From: Lysobacterales bacterium
Lineage (GTDB): Bacteria; Pseudomonadota; Gammaproteobacteria; Xanthomonadales; Marinicellaceae
DNA length: 9,645 bases
Assembly (NCBI GenBank): GCA_026990095.1
Contig: JALSIL010000531.1
Coordinates: 1-9,645, forward strand
Reading direction: 5' to 3'
Below the pieces are notes generated by a model. The model was not told where the DNA came from, did not search any database, and worked only from the letters and a program-made list of their open reading frames with translations. A program made the translations under genes and the position numbers. Of this stretch, positions 6,055-9,645 are shown piece after piece. The first letter of the stretch is position 1. Every line of letters begins with the position of its first letter.

Positions 6055-6930
6055 ATGTGGACACCAAAGAACACAAACACCCTATCTCAAAATAATATTT
6101 TAACGTTTTTATTGCTCGAAATCATCTGTGTCGTGCTTATGATTGCCGACCATTCTGCTCAAATCACCGCACCTGTCCGTGCCAGTATCTCTGCTCTTAC
6201 CTATCCATTGGTAAAAATTGTGGAATTACCACAACAAGTATACCAATTCATTAACACAACCGTGTCTGATCAAGCGGACTTATTAACCGAGAATATTGAA
6301 CTCAAACAAAAACTTTCGCAAGCACAAATTGACTTGTTGCAAATGGAAGTGGTTTCTCAACAAAATAGCGAACTCAGAAAGCTGTTACACACTAAACAAT
6401 TGTTGCCATTAAAAACAACAGCAGCTTTTATTGTGAATATCAATACGGGTAAAAACAACCAGTATATTATTATAAACCAAGGGTTTAATCAGGGTGTTAC
6501 AGTGGGTCAGAGTGTGTTGGACTTAAATGGAGTGGTGGGGCAAGTGGATAAGGTTGCCCTTGAAAGCGCTCACGTCATTCTTATTACCAATAAAAATCAT
6601 GCTGTGCCAGTTGAATTTTTAAGAACAGGTGTGCGCACGTTTATCTACGGCACAGGTGAATTAGATAATTTAAACCTACCAGAAATACCTCAAAGTGCAG
6701 AGATAAAAGTGGGTGATGTGTTGATTACTTCAGGCTATGGGGGAGCATTTCCTGCAGGATTAAAAGTAGCAACCATTAATAAAATACTGGATTCTTCTGA
6801 TAAATCTTTTCAGCGTGCAACCGCTAAACCCAGTGCCAACCTGAAACTAATGAAACAAGTGTTATTGGTCTGGTCTTTAGAAAATCAAACTCACGAGAAA
6901 AAACAGCCTGAGGAGCACGCTATTCCATGA
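6055..6930 (+). CDS. mreC: rod shape-determining protein MreC
   Basis: MreC is a bitopic inner-membrane protein whose periplasmic part binds PBP2 and stimulates the RodA-PBP2 synthase. The 291-residue sequence shows a short cytoplasmic N-terminus and one membrane span at about 15-32 (NILTFLLLEIICVVLMIA). A linker leads to a coiled coil at about 72-113, rich in Gln, Glu and Leu. A C-terminal beta-domain follows, with GVVGQV (159-164) and the family block ITSGYGGAFPAGLKV (224-238). The tail after about 275 is hydrophilic (HEKKQPEEH) and less conserved. It starts 33 nt after mreB. Its last four bases ATGA (6927-6930) are shared with the mreD start, so translation of mreC and mreD is probably coupled. 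Confidence 0.95.
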   Translation: MWTPKNTNTLSQNNILTFLLLEIICVVLMIADHSAQITAPVRASISALTYPLVKIVELPQQVYQFINTTVSDQADLLTENIELKQKLSQAQIDLLQMEVVSQQNSELRKLLHTKQLLPLKTTAAFIVNINTGKNNQYIIINQGFNQGVTVGQSVLDLNGVVGQVDKVALESAHVILITNKNHAVPVEFLRTGVRTFIYGTGELDNLNLPEIPQSAEIKVGDVLITSGYGGAFPAGLKVATINKILDSSDKSFQRATAKPSANLKLMKQVLLVWSLENQTHEKKQPEEHAIP

Positions 6931-7397
6931 AGCTTCGTTCATTAAGACTCATTCATGGCAGCATTGTTTTCAGCTTGATTTTAATGCTTATACCTTGGTC
7001 GGGATGGTTTAAAATTGCCCAACCTTACTGGCTTGCTTTAGTCGTAATTTATTGGAGCATTGAGGCACCTAGACAGATGGGCATGCTCACGGCTTTTTTC
7101 TACAGCATCTTATTGGATGTGCTTTATGGTAGCCTTTTTGGCAAACATGGCTTTTCTATGGTTGCTATGGTGTTTTTAATTAGCAAAATTCATAAACGCT
7201 TAAAAATGACCTCCTTTTGGCAGTTGACCTTAATGGTTGGTGCATTGTTATTAAATGACCTTGTTATTCGCACTTTTATTGACTGGGTTTCAATGAACAA
7301 AGAAGATTTCTCTATTAATTTATGGCCAATTTTGACTTCAATCCTTATTTGGCCTTGGTTTAAATACGTGCTTGATAGACTGAACAACAGGTTTTAA
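6927..7397 (+). CDS. mreD: rod shape-determining membrane protein MreD
   Basis: MreD is a small polytopic inner-membrane protein of the elongasome that works with MreC; its exact role is less clear. At 156 residues the length is typical. The protein is very hydrophobic, with about five or six likely spans. Family traits are the early IPWSGWF, PYWLALVVIYW (33-43), the conserved LLDVLYGSLFGKHG (62-75, E. coli has ILDLISGSTLGVRA) and a WPWF near the C-terminus (142-145). The start overlaps the mreC stop by ATGA, with TGAGGAG 11 nt upstream at a rather long spacing. The next gene, mrdA, begins 2 nt after the mreD stop. Confidence 0.92.
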   Translation: MKLRSLRLIHGSIVFSLILMLIPWSGWFKIAQPYWLALVVIYWSIEAPRQMGMLTAFFYSILLDVLYGSLFGKHGFSMVAMVFLISKIHKRLKMTSFWQLTLMVGALLLNDLVIRTFIDWVSMNKEDFSINLWPILTSILIWPWFKYVLDRLNNRF

Positions 7398-7399
7398 AG

Positions 7400-9217
7400 A
7401 TGTCTGTCAAGCAAATTAAAAACCCACAACAGGAAACCCGAGTCTTTCAATCTCGCATAGTGGCATCAATTCTTATAATATTTTTATTAATCGGAATTAT
7501 TTTTGCACGCTATTTTTATTTACAAGTTATCCAACACCAGTCATTACTTGCCAACTCAGAGCACAACCGCATTAAAACAACGGCAATTCCACCAGCACGC
7601 GGTTTTATTTATGATAGAAATGGTCGACTTTTAGTGGAAAATATTCCAACTTATCGATTACAAATGATTCCTGAAAAAGTGGATGACATAAAACAAAGCC
7701 TCAATGAATTAAAGCAGCTGTTGCACTTAACCGATGACGACATTAAAGAGTTAATCAAAAAACAAAGCTTAAACAGGCCCTTTAAGCCACTCATTGTAAA
7801 GAATAAATTAAATGAGAAAGAACTGTCGTCCTTTATGGTTAGAAAACATAAGTACTCTGGTTTTAAAGCGGTACCGTATTTAATAAGGCATTATAAATAC
7901 ACCGATATGTTGGCACATGTAGTGGGTTATGTCGGTCGAATAAATGACAAAGATTTGAAACGACTGGACAAAAAAAGATACAAAGGATCTGAATACACAG
8001 GAAAGCTCGGTTTGGAACGTTTTCATGAAAATCAATTGCATGGTTTTCCGGGTTCCCTAACCGTTGAAACCAATGCTCAAGGAAGAGTGCTCAAAACTAT
8101 TGAAAAAACTCCTCCTATTAGCGGGCAAGACCTCACTCTGACTATTGATATTGACTTGCAAAAAACTGCCTATGATGCCTTAGGGGAATTAACGGGTTCT
8201 GCCATTGCCATCAACCCAAAAAATGGTGAAGTATTAGCCATGGTATCAAAGCCGGGCTTTGATCCAAATGATTTTGTTAATGGTATTTCACACAAAAAGT
8301 ACAACCAGTTAATTAATTCTAACCAAAAACCACTGTTCAATCGTTCATTACGTGGTGGCTATGAACCTGGTTCGACTATTAAGCCTTATATGGCTTTGGC
8401 GGGACTCTATTATAAGATTATTAATTTAAACTACAGCATGTTCTCTAAAGGTTATTTTCAACTTGATAACCAAGCACGAAAATACCACGATTGGAAACGC
8501 GGAGGTCATGGATTAGTCGACATTAAACAATCACTAGTTCAATCCGTTAATACTTTTTATTATCAGTTAGCTGTTTTATTAGGCATTGATCGCATTCACG
8601 AGTTTCTCAGGCCGTTTAAATTTGGAGAATTATCACAGATTGATCTGCTTGCGGAAAAAAGAGGTTTACTGCCATCGAGGCAATGGAAAAGAGCCGCCAA
8701 GGGGAAAATGTGGTTTCCTGGCGAAACAGTAATTACTGGAATAGGTCAAGGTTTTTTGGTTACAACCCCTATTCAATTAGCCACCTCATTGACAATATTA
8801 GCCAATAAAGGCATTTATATTAAGCCGCATTTAATCAAAACTGAGAATCTTGAAATAACACAACTTCCTTTCGAAATTCCAGAGGGATATTGGGATGTTA
8901 TTCATCAAGGTATGATAGGAGTAATTCACGACAAACATGGCACGGCTCGGTCTATCATGAACAGTAATTACTTAACGGCAGGAAAAAGTGGTACCTCGCA
9001 AGTTTATGGAAAAAAAGAGGAAGACGTCTACAACAAAAACCTAGAAATACCGATACACTTACGTAACCATGCCTTATTTATCGCTTTTGCCCCTGCTGAC
9101 GATCCAAAAATTGCGGTAGTTGTGGTGGCTGAGCATGGAGCCAGTGGATCTAAAACAGCCGCACCAATTGCAGGGAAGATAATTGACAAATACTTAAATG
9201 AGATTTTAATCCAATGA
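7400..9217 (+). CDS. mrdA: peptidoglycan D,D-transpeptidase PBP2 (MrdA)
   Basis: PBP2 cross-links new glycan strands made by RodA during lateral wall growth and is the classic target of mecillinam. The 605-residue class B penicillin-binding protein has a short cytoplasmic N-terminus and one membrane span (about 19-37). A periplasmic pedestal domain carries PARGFIYDRNG (65-75) and LGLERFHENQLHG (203-215). In the transpeptidase domain all three active-site motifs are intact: S325-T-I-K328 with nucleophile S325 (GSTIKP), S382-V-N384 and K529-S-G-T532. GIGQGFLVTTPIQLA (447-461) is also characteristic. It is slightly shorter than the E. coli protein (633). It starts 2 nt after mreD, with an ACAGG 8 nt upstream inside mreD, and its stop overlaps the rodA start by ATGA. 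Confidence 0.97.
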   Translation: MSVKQIKNPQQETRVFQSRIVASILIIFLLIGIIFARYFYLQVIQHQSLLANSEHNRIKTTAIPPARGFIYDRNGRLLVENIPTYRLQMIPEKVDDIKQSLNELKQLLHLTDDDIKELIKKQSLNRPFKPLIVKNKLNEKELSSFMVRKHKYSGFKAVPYLIRHYKYTDMLAHVVGYVGRINDKDLKRLDKKRYKGSEYTGKLGLERFHENQLHGFPGSLTVETNAQGRVLKTIEKTPPISGQDLTLTIDIDLQKTAYDALGELTGSAIAINPKNGEVLAMVSKPGFDPNDFVNGISHKKYNQLINSNQKPLFNRSLRGGYEPGSTIKPYMALAGLYYKIINLNYSMFSKGYFQLDNQARKYHDWKRGGHGLVDIKQSLVQSVNTFYYQLAVLLGIDRIHEFLRPFKFGELSQIDLLAEKRGLLPSRQWKRAAKGKMWFPGETVITGIGQGFLVTTPIQLATSLTILANKGIYIKPHLIKTENLEITQLPFEIPEGYWDVIHQGMIGVIHDKHGTARSIMNSNYLTAGKSGTSQVYGKKEEDVYNKNLEIPIHLRNHALFIAFAPADDPKIAVVVVAEHGASGSKTAAPIAGKIIDKYLNEILIQ

Positions 9218-9645
9218 TTTATGGTGGCAGGATTCATCACAATAAACGCCACTATATTGATTGGTGGTTAATGGCTTTTATTTTATTGTTGACGTCTTTT
9301 GGCTTGGTCGTTCTTTTTTCAGCTGGGGGTTGGGTTTTGGTAAAAAAGCAAATCATTCGCCTTGCTCTAGGTTTGGTGGTTATGTTATTACTGGCACAAG
9401 TAAAACCTGAAAAGTTGGCAGGTCTTACACCTTGGCTCTATGTGTTAACTATTTTGTTATTGCTGGCAGTTTTTTTCTTTGGCTACGAATCCAAAGGAGC
9501 CACCCGATGGATAAAAATTGGTATCCGATTTCAGCCCTCAGAGTTAGCAAAGTTGGTTATTCCACTTATGATTGCTTGGTTTTATCGTTACCGAATTTTG
9601 CCTCCTGATCTTAAATCAATAGGCATCAGTTTGTTGATATTGCTT
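9214..9645 (+). CDS. rodA: SEDS glycosyltransferase RodA (MrdB), N-terminal part, cut by window edge
   Basis: RodA is the SEDS-family peptidoglycan polymerase that uses lipid II and pairs with PBP2 in cell elongation. The window holds the first 144 codons of what is usually a protein of about 370 residues. Reading from the ATG at 9214 gives a basic, His-rich cytoplasmic start (MIYGGRIHHNKRHYIDWW). Membrane spans follow at about 20-37, 47-62, 72-90 and the beginning of later ones. KGATRWIKIG (94-103) and RFQPSELAKL (105-114) match the SEDS signature (E. coli KGAQRW and RFQPSEIAK). The ATG overlaps the mrdA stop (ATGA, 9214-9217), and only a weak GAG upstream serves as ribosome site, so coupling to mrdA is likely. 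An internal ATG at 9271 would remove the N-terminal tail and is less likely. Confidence 0.95.
   Translation, partial: MIYGGRIHHNKRHYIDWWLMAFILLLTSFGLVVLFSAGGWVLVKKQIIRLALGLVVMLLLAQVKPEKLAGLTPWLYVLTILLLLAVFFFGYESKGATRWIKIGIRFQPSELAKLVIPLMIAWFYRYRILPPDLKSIGISLLILL

Noticed and set aside
7190..7387. Minus-strand frame opposite mreD
   Set aside because: Antisense shadow with no family resemblance; mreD is supported by homology and ATGA coupling.
1..9645. A hidden defence system, mobile element or biosynthetic cluster
   Set aside because: Both strands were read through. Every gene except the small lipoprotein is a recognised core protein, spacing is tight, and there are no terminal inverted repeats, integrase, array repeats or shifts in base use that would mark an insertion.

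Overview
This window is ordinary core chromosome from a fairly AT-rich Gammaproteobacterium, or possibly a Betaproteobacterium. The clues are a proteobacterial-type RppH start, a GatB without the N-terminal CxxC of Firmicutes, and gatCAB lying head to head with mreB. That last arrangement is one I recall from several Beta- and Gammaproteobacteria. The genus cannot be fixed from the sequence. There is no mobile element, CRISPR array, rRNA or tRNA, and no stretch over 300 bases without a gene.

Layout: (1) 1-164, minus strand: start of rppH (RNA pyrophosphohydrolase), cut by the window edge. (2) 363-626, plus: a small unrecognised lipoprotein behind a plausible promoter. (3) 627-730: convergent intergenic gap with a hairpin that probably ends transcription. 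(4) 4855 down to 731, minus: gatC-gatA-gatB plus a PfkB-family kinase, packed with 1-nt gaps or an 8-nt overlap, so very likely one operon. (5) 4856-4968: divergent promoter region with short inverted repeats. (6) 4969 to the window end, plus: mreB-mreC-mreD-mrdA(PBP2)-rodA(partial), with two ATGA overlaps and one 2-nt gap, a complete rod-shape (elongasome) operon.

How the genes work together: GatCAB converts misacylated Glu-tRNA(Gln) and/or Asp-tRNA(Asn) to the correct aminoacyl-tRNA, so the host probably lacks GlnRS, AsnRS or both. The kinase behind gatB resembles proteins annotated as adenosine or ribokinase-like kinases, and its substrate is not proven. On the other strand, MreB filaments, MreC and MreD organise the lateral-wall synthase pair RodA (glycosyltransferase) and PBP2 (transpeptidase). 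Keeping all five genes together differs from E. coli, where mreBCD and mrdAB are separate loci, but is common elsewhere.

I looked for an undescribed system and did not find a convincing one. The best leads are modest: the small lipoprotein with a paired-cysteine/GS motif, the kinase coupled to gatCAB, and the mreB start, which has no Shine-Dalgarno sequence and sits in an intergenic region with inverted repeats.
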